64,000 nucleotides of DNA from Tubulanus polymorphus. Taxonomy: Eukaryota > Nemertea > Palaeonemertea > Tubulaniformes > Tubulanidae. Positions 49,101 to 58,829 of the stretch are shown here, in pieces (position 1 is the stretch's first letter; each line of letters begins with the position of its first letter). The notes below the pieces were generated by a model, which ran no database searches, was not told the DNA's origin, and was given only the letters and a program-made list of their open reading frames with translations. The position numbers and the translations under genes were made by a program. The DNA lies in NCBI RefSeq assembly GCF_964204645.1, contig NC_134034.1, positions 10,411,414 through 10,475,413 on the forward strand, in the 5' to 3' direction.

Positions 49101-50967
49101 GAATTGGTCCCTCAGAATAGACAAGAACAGACACGATATGATGGACCCTTGGTAAACACCCTCTCCTTATTGGTTCGGAACGGCATGAGAGGACAATAAA
49201 ATTTCTGGACCCCCTTCACTTCGTCAGACAGAGTACTCATAGACCCCCTGCTGAAAATGAGTACTCATATCCCCCCTGCTTAACCCCCTCCCCTCACAGC
49301 TGAGATAGGAGAGCAGCGAGTAGAACAGACACATTGGTTCTAAGTGAACCACTCTCCTCACAGCTGTGGTTCTGAGAGCATGTAGTTAGTAAAACAGGTA
49401 CAATAGGCTATTGGTGAACCTCCTCTAGCGCAGCATAGCCGGGTACACTTTTGAAATATGCCTGGAAACGTATAATTTGTGGAATATTCGGCTTTTTGCA
49501 GGTGATGATTCTACTGCTGAGGTTACCAGTACAAGGAGAGATCTCAATCCCAGCCGTCCTCTACGCTATGTCCAGTACGACCTTGACCGGTCTGTTCAAC
49601 CCGATCATTTACGGCATTTTCTCCGCCTCGTATCGTAACGGTTATCGAGGGGTCGTCCGAAGTTTCTTCCATCTTCTCTGCGGATGTCGTCGCGAGGACT
49701 TCGACATGATCGACGGTGAGTGTATGCCGCGCCTGTTATCGGCATCCTCGCTAACCAGCGTTTGATTGCCGATTTCTTTCGCGGACAGGTTCCCACTCAG
49801 CGCCCACCAGTCTATATGTCTAGCCAATCAGATGCTGTGGAATTTATAGAATAGGATAGGATAGGATAGGATTGTAAATTTCTATTGCGCCTTGTAAATA
49901 GCAGGACTATTATCAAAGGCGCTCTCCAGACGAAGATGATGACTTGAACAGAAATGTCTTGAGCTGTGCTTTGAATGCTGGCAGAGAGTCAATATCACGG
50001 AGAGGTTGCGGAAGGGTTAGAAGTTTATAGAGCAAACTTGCCGGTAAAAACAATGGGCTGATTGACTATGAATATAGACTGGTGGGTGCTGAGCGTTAAC
50101 CTGTCTGCCCAAGAAATTTTGATAGAATCCGATAGAATATAAAGTCCCCTCAATGTTTCTCTCAATCCTCCCAAGCCTTGAAATGAACCCGCTAAACCTG
50201 GCTTCACCAAGAACCTTAGTGTCTGGTGGGTACACTAGGATCGCAGAGCGACGGAGATCACTGTGGAGACAGCCACACTACAGGACTGAACTTCTGGCCT
50301 GAATATATCCGCTAACTGTAAAGCTGTTATGAAGTGTATTATGAGGCTTCGAAATATCATTTCAGATGTTACAACTCGCGCCAGGCGAATGAGATCCGCC
50401 GAAAATACGAGTGTAAGCAGTCGGTCGCTAGGTGGCGTTATGAGTCCATCCGGTACACTGACGTCTAGCAGCAGCGCACACGTGCGCGAAATCCTATTGG
50501 TCGACGATCAGCAGGACGAGTATCAACCGGTAGCCAATCAGATGATGAGCTTCAACAGTCAGTACAGCTCGCTGTACGCCGCTAACGGGCGAAATGCCGG
50601 ATCGTTTCAAAATAAACCGAAAATATCAGGCGGCGGTGTACACGTTGAAAGCGCAATCGAGGAAGAAGCACAGGATTCGGTGGAGAATTCGCCCCTGACG
50701 CCGAGGCGATTCGCAAAATTCAGCAAATTTCAACACTACATATTCAGCCAGAAGCGTTCCAAGTACAACAATGCGAATAATAGACGGCGCCACCATCGAG
50801 AGATCGAGTCGAATTCGAGTCTGTTGACGTGTACGTCAGACGATGACGAGGCTAGCGATGATATGAGTTACGATAGCGACGGCGTAGACGGCTGTACCGA
50901 CAAAAAACCGAATCGTAACGGAAAATTTTCTAGCGACAATATTCAAATAGAAGAGAGCGAAATATGA
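45984..50967 (+). CDS. Class A (rhodopsin-like) GPCR, orphan, prostanoid-receptor-like
   Basis: Exons 45984-46653, 48805-48938, 49502-49715 and 50366-50967 join in phase to 539 residues. Seven membrane segments are visible: TM1 near 26-48; TM2 with ALSIADILS; TM3 starting after FETC and ending CIDRLLTV (DRL for DRY); TM4; an ECL2 cysteine in GRVCQSW; TM5; TM6 with LAWLPAL (CWxP variant) in exon 2; TM7 with NPIIY in exon 3. The last exon adds a 200-residue Ser/Asp-rich tail. TM2, TM3 and ECL2 recall prostanoid receptors, but the prostanoid TM7 arginine position holds Ser and DPWVY is replaced by NPIIY, so the ligand is unknown. Candidate polyadenylation signal ATTAAA at 51652. Reading through the exon 3 donor gives a shorter form ending LTSV at 49765. 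Confidence 0.88.
46690..46790 (+). repeat. 47-bp repeat family, fragment in GPCR intron 1
   Basis: GACCACCAGTCTAAGAC and GCTAACAACTTAAGACCAGTC, about two degraded units. Confidence 0.6.
47885..48300. repeat. 45-bp satellite relatives in GPCR intron 1
   Basis: Repeated GAGTTAACTCTGAGTTAA, CAGTTCCACAGTTG and GGAACTGATT-type blocks; degenerate and of mixed orientation, as at 34910-35110. Confidence 0.65.
48348..48449 (+). mobile_element. Short SINE-like element, copy 1
   Basis: About 102 bp: CCCTCGCCTGCCAGGGGTCC to GAGTTCGAATCCCTTGACGG GTGAAGATG. Matches 51791-51893 (inverted) and the outer parts of 58301-58625. Flanks GCTACACTG and GCTATATTG look like a decayed target duplication. Lies 355 bp before GPCR exon 2. 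Confidence 0.65.
49768..50240. mobile_element. Retroelement tail in GPCR intron 3, inverted pair
   Basis: On the minus strand 50240-49850 reads toward LTLPQPLRDIDSLPAFKAQL and FLFKSS, the end of a LINE-type RT, then ACAAGGCGCAATAGAAATTT and CCTAT units. The segment 49768-49845 (GACAGGTTCCCACTCAGCGC, CCACCAGTCTATA) is an inverted copy of 50040-50119, and 52636-52680 is a third copy. The interpretation as a LINE 3' end rests on the short RT-like peptide. Confidence 0.6.
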
Positions 50968-50989
50968 CGCGGCCTCGTGGAATGGAGAC

Positions 50990-51380
50990 CTCCAAACCAG
51001 AGTTGTGAATCCCGAGGTGGGTTCCCGGGGTTCGAACTCAAAGTTGTGTTGGTTAAATCTGATTCTGTTCCCAGTTCCGAAGTTATGTCTGGTTGCAATT
51101 TGAGCCCGGACCCAGTTCCACAGTTGTGTGGGTTTAATATTGCTCTGCCCCAGTTTTACAGTTGTGTGGGCTTAGTTTTACCCCGAACCCAGTTCTACAG
51201 TTGTGTGGGGTTAATTTGACTGTGAACCCAGTTCCTCAGTTGTGTAGTTTTGATTTGGCTCTGGAACCAGTTCCACAGTTGTGTGGGTCTAATTTGACTC
51301 TGGATCCAGTTCCACAGTTGTGTAGTTGTGATTTGGCTCTGGAACCAGTTCCACAGTTGTGTGGGTTTAATTTGTAACGT
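50990..51380 (+). repeat. 45-bp satellite in the GPCR 3' region
   Basis: Eight or nine units of CCAGTTCCACAGTTGTGTGG and TTTAATTTGACTCTGG begin 20-30 bp after the receptor stop. If the 3' UTR extends to 51652, the satellite is transcribed. Confidence 0.85.
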
Positions 51381-51744
51381 GTAACAATGTTTTCTCGTCC
51401 CCCGCCCCCATAGTGTTTAAGAAAAGTATTTTTTTGAAATAACGAGAATAACGCCAAGGAACTTGTCTTACATTCGCCTGCGTTTTTCGTCATTTTCGTG
51501 TGGTGACGTAGAACGTACATTTACATGACGTATCGTCGTTGTACACTAAATACGGATCTGTGTACTGTAAACTCGATGTACTGTAAATAACGTGTGTTTG
51601 GGTAGAATGAATTTATACGAATCTTTTAGAGATAAGGAATAACACTTAAAAATTAAATATAATCAAAATTGTGTTCTTTTTCTTTCATTCAATTCGCTTT
51701 TTTATTCGTTTTCGTTCAAAATGTGCACGTGCTTCCCAAACTTA

Positions 51745-52330
51745 AGGCAAAATCGAAATCACCGCCGGCAGACGACGCACTGTGAACCGTATCTTCACCC
51801 GCCAAGGGATTCGAACCCACTACGCTAAAGCTGTTCCCCGGACTGGTGGAAGCGAGTTCGGGAGTGATACCGGACCCCTGGCAAGCGAGGACGTGTGAAC
51901 CGTTAAATTGGAAAAATTAAACGAATGCCTCGGTGCGGGTCATGACGTGTCGGAGATTATTCGACCGAATATCAGAAATCATTTAGAATTTGCCTCGTAA
52001 TGCTCGACCTCTCTGCAGCGACCGATTCATCTATGACAAAGCCAAACGGATTTGTAACATGAACGCGACTCCTATTTTGCATGAAAGTGATATGCGCAAG
52101 GCCCGTCTTCACTCTGCAGAAGGTTAGCAATAACGATGGATTAAACTATAAACATCAAATTCCTTTTTCTGTTTGGGTGCTTAAATTGTCAATTCAAAGT
52201 ATATCTCATTAAGTGGTGAGTATCATACGTAAAGCAGAGTTTTTTTTATTCTCACTCACTTGGTTGTGTTCGTTTTCGTCCGTAACGAACTGCTATGGGT
52301 ATCGCCTGGCACGAGTATTCCAGAGAAGCG
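51745..52330 (+). pseudogene. Broken copy of the six-cysteine secreted gene
   Basis: Corresponds to 54050-54560, including 3' flanking DNA (TCATACGTAAAGCAG). It keeps ECLG-, IIRPNIR- and CDRFIYDKAKRICNM-like coding stretches. It lacks the signal-peptide start, has a stop at the second-cysteine region (GCCTCGTAATGC) and a changed Cys codon (GAATTTGCC), and is interrupted by the 103-bp element 51791-51893. Evidence for tandem duplication followed by decay. Confidence 0.8.
51791..51893 (-). mobile_element. 103-bp SINE-like insertion with 10-bp TSD
   Basis: Exactly bounded by TGTGAACCGT at 51781-51790 and 51894-51903 and absent from the paralogue at 54008-54340, so insertion is directly demonstrated. 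On the minus strand it ends TAGCGTAGTGGGTTCGAATC CCTTGGCGGGTGAAGAT: an A-box-like TAGCGTAGTGG directly abuts a B-box-like GGTTCGAATCC. No poly-A tail. Confidence 0.85.
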
Positions 52331-53003
52331 TACACATTCGATTCGCTGTGCAATTTTTAATTTCAGTATTATTGATTTCACGGAAAAGAGCGGAACAATT
52401 AAAATCAGAAACAAAATTTCAAAAACATTAACAACAAATTTACAAAAATTTTGTAGCGCGCTTGTCCGCGTGGGCTTTGCAAAGCCTTGTAGGCCGCTAG
52501 CACAGACACCTAATTAAAGAGAAAGGGTTAAGAAAGAGGTGACAGGAGAGAAAATGAAAAAATAGATGAGCTCGTTTCCACGCCCACACAACCCAGGGCG
52601 CAGTTCCTTCATTGGTTTATTACACCACCACCAAAGATTTCTTCGGCGAGCAGATTGCCACTCGGCGGCCACCAGGCATTTCCGGTGTAGCTATCAAAGT
52701 TAAAAGTAGTGACAACAATACATCTGGAAAAAGGAGGCCTACTGCAAAGGGTTAATATTTTTTAAAAAAACAGAAAGAGCCTAGATACTAATTAGGGATG
52801 AGTGATTTTCTTAATCTATGTCGTGTGGCTTTATTTCAATTCTGATTGCATAATAGAAAAAAAAACCCAGTACCTTCTGGGTTGACTTTAAAAAAAAAAG
52901 CTAAATGGTGACGTCACTGCACCGTTTCTATGAAACAGTAAGGCAGGCAAAGAGAGACACCTTTGACGGGTGTAGTCATCATATTTCTCGATAACGGACA
53001 AAA

Positions 53004-53390
53004 ATGGCGCATATTTTGTATAACTCGTATTTCGTCTTATCGATGATCGTCTTGTTCGGCTACAACGGCCGGGGAATTTTCGGCAAACTGGTTTTAACGG
53101 AGAGCGACTTCACACGTGGGTATGTGACGAACAAATTCGTGTACGCCGGCACTTGCCAATCGACCATCACCGGGTTGCTGACGGTTATACCCGCAGTGAG
53201 AAGCCACGTAGAGTGCGCTAAATTCTGCGTTCAACTAGGCGAACGTTGCCGATACAAACTCTACAATCCGGTCGATAAGAGGTGTAGGATAATCTCGCCA
53301 GATGGCGTTAGTCAAAATTGTCAAGGCGTCATTTCCGTTTCCGGTAAACGCCTGTATGTGAAGATTGACAATCGAGGATTATCTAGTTAA
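53004..53390 (+). CDS. Secreted six-cysteine PAN/apple-like protein A
   Basis: 128 residues, intronless. Hydrophobic N-terminus (about 1-26, LSMIVLFG) is a likely signal peptide. Cysteines follow C-x19-C-x3-C-x6-C-x11-C-x11-C, with VRSHVECAKFC at the second and third. The S-x-x-ECA-x-x-C core resembles PAN/apple modules, which bind proteins or carbohydrates; exact function is unknown. Start context AAAATGG is strong. AATAAA at 53468 follows the stop by 78 bases. The 3' flank has three GGCACCACCTACC-containing repeats, similar to those after protein C. First intact member of a cluster with 54008-54340 and 56032-56349. Confidence 0.75.
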   Translation: MAHILYNSYFVLSMIVLFGYNGRGIFGKLVLTESDFTRGYVTNKFVYAGTCQSTITGLLTVIPAVRSHVECAKFCVQLGERCRYKLYNPVDKRCRIISPDGVSQNCQGVISVSGKRLYVKIDNRGLSS

Positions 53391-53467
53391 TGATCACAAC
53401 GAACTATAGGTGGCACTAGAGTAACTGATCCGTTTTCGTTGAACGTTGGAATTGCAAATGGCCAAGG

Positions 53468-53473
53468 AATAAA
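53468..53473 (+). promoter_or_regulatory. Polyadenylation signal of protein A gene
   Basis: AATAAA 78 bases after the TAA stop, in AAGGAATAAACTATTC. Confidence 0.55.
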
Positions 53474-53574
53474 CTATTCGCAATTTAAGGAATATCAAGA
53501 TATCAAAAATATCAAGACAAAACAACCATAACAAAGTGATAAAATGTGATAAATCTATACTGGATCCCCAAGAA

Positions 53575-53690
53575 ATGAAGTTATAGCGGCACCACCTACA
53601 CCTGCGGAATAAACTGGCACCACCTACCGACGAAATGAACTAGTTATAATAGAACTCTGGCACCACCTACCCACGAAATGAAACCTACAA
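53575..53690 (+). repeat. GGCACCACCTACC direct repeats
   Basis: Three imperfect units of about 40 bp with CGAAATGAA-type linkers. The same motif appears at 56445-56465 after protein C, supporting shared ancestry of the 3' flanks. Confidence 0.7.
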
Positions 53691-54007
53691 CTGTAACCTC
53701 TCGGTTATGATCGTCTCTCCATAGAAGATGAAGAAAATCCTGGTATTGCATTTTTCATTATTAATGAAATTATGATGTCTGTGTCTTCAGGGGCTCAATT
53801 CAAGCGGCAGGATTATCAAAACAAACTAATCAAGTATTCCCACGGTGGAAAATGCGTAAAGATATCAGTAAGACGCTCGCTTCAAAGCATAACGGAGTTT
53901 TTTATGATAAACAGAACACTCGAGATTTTGAAAAAGAAAATCTACCCTTTCAGATTGGAAGGGTTTTCGACACACGACGGACGGTGTGGTGAACCAGATA
54001 CAAAAGG

Positions 54008-54340
54008 ATGTTGCTCGGTGTCGCGCTAGTCGTGTGCGCCACGTTCGCACACAGTTCATCTACGAAATCACCGCCAGCAGACGGCGCATCGCGAACCGAT
54101 AAATTCGAAAAATTAAGCGAATGCCTCGGTCCGGGTCATGACGTGTCGAAGATTATTCGACCGAATATCAGAAGTCGTTTAGAATGTGCCGCGCAATGCT
54201 CGAAACTGCCCTCTCTCTGCGACCGATTCATCTACGACAAAGCCAAACGGATTTGTAACATGTACCGACCGGATGTCGGTATGAACGTGATATGCGTTCC
54301 GCTCGTCTCTGTTCTGAAGAAAGTTGGCACGACTAGATGA
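54008..54340 (+). CDS. Secreted six-cysteine PAN/apple-like protein B
   Basis: 110 residues, intronless. Signal peptide about 1-15 (MLLGVALVVCATFA). Mature part has C-x20-C-x3-C-x6-C-x11-C-x12-C, with IRSRLECAAQC at the centre. The spacing equals that of proteins A and C, although sequence between cysteines is little conserved. The upstream 230 bases are open in another frame without meaning I can see. Candidate ATTAAA at 54443. A decayed duplicate lies at 51745-52330. Likely extracellular; partner unknown. Confidence 0.75.
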   Translation: MLLGVALVVCATFAHSSSTKSPPADGASRTDKFEKLSECLGPGHDVSKIIRPNIRSRLECAAQCSKLPSLCDRFIYDKAKRICNMYRPDVGMNVICVPLVSVLKKVGTTR

Positions 54341-54442
54341 ATCGAACTATCGAAATTGTATTACTATCATAATCACTGATCAAATCTTTTCCCGCTGTTT
54401 GAGCGTGTTTTTCAATTCGAAGTTAGATACGTCGTTTATCTC

Positions 54443-54448
54443 ATTAAA
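54443..54448 (+). promoter_or_regulatory. Candidate polyadenylation signal of protein B gene
   Basis: ATTAAA 103 bases after the stop. Retained (CATTAAGTGG, altered) in the pseudogene flank near 52207. Confidence 0.35.
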
Positions 54449-55399
54449 ATGGTAAGTTTCATACGTAAAGCAGGTTTTTGTTTTCTCTGTTGATGTTTGT
54501 TCGATTTTTGCGATGGGAATCCCCTAGCATGAGTACAGGTATTCCAAAAGCCTTTTGCTTTAACCCAAAAATGCTGAATCGTAGAAATTACGTTGCGTCG
54601 AAACGCCGCCCCGCTGGTCACGTGATCAAGTAACCAAGACGACGACCAGCTAATTTACATAACAATTGCACCTCCGCCGTTTTCAATTTCACCATTATAT
54701 TTAAATGTTGTATGACGTACTCGGGCTAGCGTGTAGGAACTAATCCTAATTAGCTATGTTCAAACTAGTAAGCCCGAAGGAATGCTGTAGACAAAAGGAG
54801 ATCTTATTAGGATATGATTTTTAATGAATATGACACATGAGCTGTGTTCCAACTAGCCCGAGGGGTTGAGACACAAAAACGACCCATTACAAGGACATAA
54901 TCTTTCATGAAGATTTAACATGATGTGCGTTCAACTAAAAAGGGATGTTTCAGAGAATTGGCGTAAAGGCAATTCTGCGGATAAATACCAAAGATGAGCT
55001 ATCGATCCGCCAGGTGTCACACTAGTGGTTATTTGTTTTGCATTTGCACTCATCACTATCAACTAATCGACTAATTTGATCATTTTCGGATTTGGAAGCC
55101 TTAAAATCGAGTTCAAATTTCGTTAAAAATGAACTGATTTTCACTCCGAATGAACCGGGGTGTTGTTGCACCATCTTCTGGTGGTGCCGGTATCCCATTC
55201 AACGGAAACTCCCGAAAGAAAACTCATCGGAAAACTTTAAAGCTTTTGAATTTAAACTTTCTTTATGTATCAATTTTAATATTTTTCATTTTCCCGTGGA
55301 ATTTCAGGGCAACTTGCCATTTTTGGGGTAAAACGCCCCCTGCACTCTCCCCTTGGTTCGCCCTGCCTACTATGGTTAAAGGGGATTCCACTTGTTGCG

Positions 55400-55615
55400 A
55401 GTGAGGATCCACCAGGTGTCGCTAGTGTACAGTAGGACATCGACTACTGCGGCAGTAAGGGATTTAAGTGAGGATCCACCAGGTGTCGCTTGTGTACAGT
55501 AGGACATCGACTACTGCGACAATAGATGATTCCATTTATGGCAAGTGAGGATCCACCAGGTGTCACTAATGTGCGGTAGGACATCGACTCAAACTGCGCT
55601 TACAGATGATTCATC
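55400..55615 (+). repeat. Three tandem repeats of about 75 bp
   Basis: Units start AGTGAGGATCCACCAGGTGT CGCTAGTG and contain GTAGGACATCGACTACTGCG. A related GGCGGATCCTCACCTGCCAT block lies inside the 3694-4200 element in inverted order. Confidence 0.8.
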
Positions 55616-56031
55616 TTGAAATTCATGAAGATAAGCGATACCGACATCACTGGCGCGTTATCGTACAGACTATACGGAACTGGCTAAAGATAAAACGACT
55701 GAAGATCATTTGTCACTGACGCGAACCAGCAGAATTTACATCTTTTATATGAACAGCACCGTTTCGAATTTCTATATTTGGTTTCAAACGGTATTGGTTA
55801 GAAATACAGGACTCGAGGGTTACGTGTAGGAATTAATCCCGATTAGTGCTTCGTTTAACTGGTCCCCGAGGTATTAAGAATCTGACGCGTAAACCAATTC
55901 GGAAAGTCTCTTTTTTATGCAGCGAAATAAAAGAACCGAAAAATACGCGAAGGAAGAAGATATAAAACGATTAGGGAAGAGTTAAATCGTCATTGTATCG
56001 TGTATCTGCAGTCGCCTAAGATCGTCAAAAA

Positions 56032-56349
56032 ATGATGCGTTTTTGGAATGTGTATATCGTTCTGTCGGCTGTGAGTCAGATTGTGATAGGCCTGAAGTCT
56101 GGCGACGGTGGGTTCGCCGAGGCCAGGTACAGCTTTACGTACACGTGTAGACGTGCTACTGACGGCAAACTGTTGAAGGTTGTACACGATGTTAGAAGCC
56201 GCCTCGAATGCGCTCATTTGTGCACTCAGCAAGGTGTAAGATGCCAATATATGGATTATAGTTCCACCCGTGGAAGTGATTGTATGTTTTACTCGCCAGG
56301 TGGCGCGAGTCGATATTGCAAATCGGGAAGCCAGTACTATCGAGAATAA
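56032..56349 (+). CDS. Secreted six-cysteine PAN/apple-like protein C
   Basis: 105 residues, intronless. N-terminal hydrophobic segment (about 1-21, WNVYIVLSAVSQIVIGL) is a likely signal peptide; either of two adjacent ATGs could start it. Cysteines: C-x20-C-x3-C-x6-C-x12-C-x11-C, with VRSRLECAHLC at the centre. YSPGGAS before the last cysteine parallels ISPDGVS in protein A, so A and C may be closer to each other than to B. No polyadenylation signal close by. Confidence 0.75.
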   Translation: MMRFWNVYIVLSAVSQIVIGLKSGDGGFAEARYSFTYTCRRATDGKLLKVVHDVRSRLECAHLCTQQGVRCQYMDYSSTRGSDCMFYSPGGASRYCKSGSQYYRE

Positions 56350-57907
56350 TCGTAATCGTTAACGAGGTTCGTGATCGGCTGTAACCAACGAGGAATCCAG
56401 CCCAATAATTGACGCCACCTATCGGGATTTAGCGCATATTGGCGGCACCACCTACCGAAGAAAATAGCAGGACTCGAACCCGCTTGTTCTGATCTTGGTT
56501 GCCCGTGAACCCTATTGGATTATTCATTAACCTTACAACGGGACCGCGACCTTTGCAGTTTTGCCCGCGCACTGTAAGCAGCTGCCAGGTGGACTGGAAC
56601 CCGGATGTCACTGAACACTTTATACTGAGCTGCCGTTAGTGAATGCAACAGCATCACATTTTTATGCCGCTGAACTAACCGAGGTCATCGGGCATTCATA
56701 GGCGTCCCCAAGGGGGTGCGGGGTAGCGGACGCACCCCCTTTTCGAGATAGCTAACTTCTCAAGTTACTATGTAATCAATGTTCAAGATTTTTCTTGCCA
56801 ATTTGACTAGTCTTTTAACTCTAAATGATTCATTTAGAGCCTGGAAAACGTCTCTAAAGCCTCCAATTTTCAAAAAGTTTTTTGGGGGAGGCCCACCAAA
56901 CACCAGACATTGTGCTTGGATGCCGAATGGATGCTATTCGAACCGCCTATGAAAATTCCTGGGGACGCCTATGGTATTAACGAACAGATCGCACCCGACT
57001 GGTTAAATCGAATAGAATTGATATCCCTGTCTAATTATCTTTTCTATCCAGATGAAATCCTGGTTTCGGGCATGTATTTTCAATGTGCAGAATAAAAGCA
57101 TATCATCAGGGTGTAGAATGAATGATGATTAGTGGGATTATTAGCAACCTTTGAATACAATAGAGATACGTCATCGTAGCGCCAGGAACGTAATCTCTGG
57201 TGAGTTTGAATCCCACTTAATATCAAAAACTATCACAGAGATTTAAGAATTTGAAGAATTCTATTTAGAGGATAGTTTTTTGTAGTTTATGACTCGTCAA
57301 ACTTTTCATTTTTCCCCGTCAAAACTGAACATCAAATTTACTCGTTATATTATTCTTCATCAAATTTACTTTGTCAGTTCTACGTCAAATGCTCGGCGCA
57401 TTTGATGAGAAATCGGAACTCGGCTATGTTGTTAAAATCAAATCGCCAAAAAACCCAAAAATATCAAATCGCCAGCGTAGATATACTGTCAAACCTGAAT
57501 ATCCATTTGACGCGTCAAAATCGGCATCAAAATTAAGAATTCATTTATGACAGTCGCCAGTCAAAGTTTCCTATTTAAATCGATGTCAAATATCGTTTTT
57601 ACTCGTGGAAAGACGTATTTAGGACTGGGCATTTACTCATCAAATAACGTATTCGGACTGAAATCCGGAATGTCGGTCCGATTACGTCATATAACTCGAA
57701 AATGATGAGTCCAAGTAGGCCTACGTGTTTTAACGGGAAAACATGGTGGTTGTTCTTGTTGACAGTATCCACGATACTAAGATATGGACGTAGATGTAAG
57801 AATTATATGTTCGTATTTATTCGTCGAACGTGTAAGTAATAAAGTTGAATTTTCACAGTATGTCTATGCAGTGATGAAATATTTTGCTAAACTCACACTG
57901 CGTAGCT

Positions 57908-58130
57908 AAGGCTAAACAAAAATGATACCTTGTTTCTCCGCAGCGGCCGGGTCATTTTTGTAAAATATGATAAAATTTGTAAACAGTTCATTTCTATAGC
58001 GGCCGGGTCTGTTATGGTAAAATTTATCACGATTTAAAAAAAAGTAATGTATAGGGTAGATAGGCGGCCGGCCGGGTCAACATTTAAGCTCGGCAGAGCG
58101 GAGAAACAAGGTATCAATTTTTTTAGCCTA
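57908..58130. mobile_element. Fold-back MITE, copy 2
   Basis: Ends AAGGCTAAACAAAAATGATACC...TTTCTCCGC and GCGGAGAAACAAGGTATCAA TTTTTTTAGCCTA are inverted copies of about 35 bp. Four GCGGCCGGGTC-type blocks are spread through the interior. Better preserved than 39328-39535. Confidence 0.75.
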
Positions 58131-58300
58131 AATCCAGCATACTTTTTGAAAAGGAAACTCGTCGCTAGTGGAGTTGATTTGTGTCGAGGTGAAGTCGAGA
58201 TCTTTTGTTTTTCTCAAAGTTTAAGGATTTTTGTGTAATTTGCTCAAATCAGAGGAGTTTCAAGCAGCTTTAAAATAATGGGGTTCATTGCGACACAAGT

Positions 58301-58625
58301 CATCCTCGCTTGCCAGGGGTCCGGTATCACTCCCGAACTTGCTTCCACCAGCCCCCTGGCCTCACGAAGCGTGATTTCATTACTGGCGCTGTAGCTGTGA
58401 CATCATATATCGATTTGCGAAATACTTCCTTGTTCGGTAAAACGTTCGCTGATTGGTCAATTTAACGGGAAACCAACAGAAGTCTTCTGACGGTTTGTTA
58501 CAAGCGCTGTGATTGGTACGACCGGATTCCGGTCGGCTAGTAACGACTCCAACGACTCGTGAGGTCAAGGGGTTCGGGGAACAGCTTTAGCGTAGTGGGT
58601 TCGAATCCCTTGACGGGTGAAGATG
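58301..58625 (+). mobile_element. SINE-like element, split by a second insertion
   Basis: Bounded by GACACAAGT at 58292-58300 and 58626-58634. The outer parts (CATCCTCGCTTGCCAGGGGT and GTAGTGGGTTCGAATCCCTT GACGGGTGAAGATG) match 51791-51893. The middle (about 58352-58571) is an insertion whose ends GGCCTCACGA (58358) and TCGTGAGGTC (58557) are inverted repeats. A nested pair of mobile elements. Confidence 0.8.
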
Positions 58626-58829
58626 GACACAAGTACACTATCCCTTGCAAACATGAGTGGCGCCACCTTCCGCCAATTTACACATTCCAGACCCGTCCAA
58701 GGAAGGGTGGGGGTCCACGTCAGTAAGACAAAGCGGCGAAGGCTCGAAGTTTTGATGCGAGTTTAGCTCGCGTTTGGTTTCAATATGATCAATAAGCGAG
58801 TTGTGATCTCCGTCACTCTCCACGCTGCT

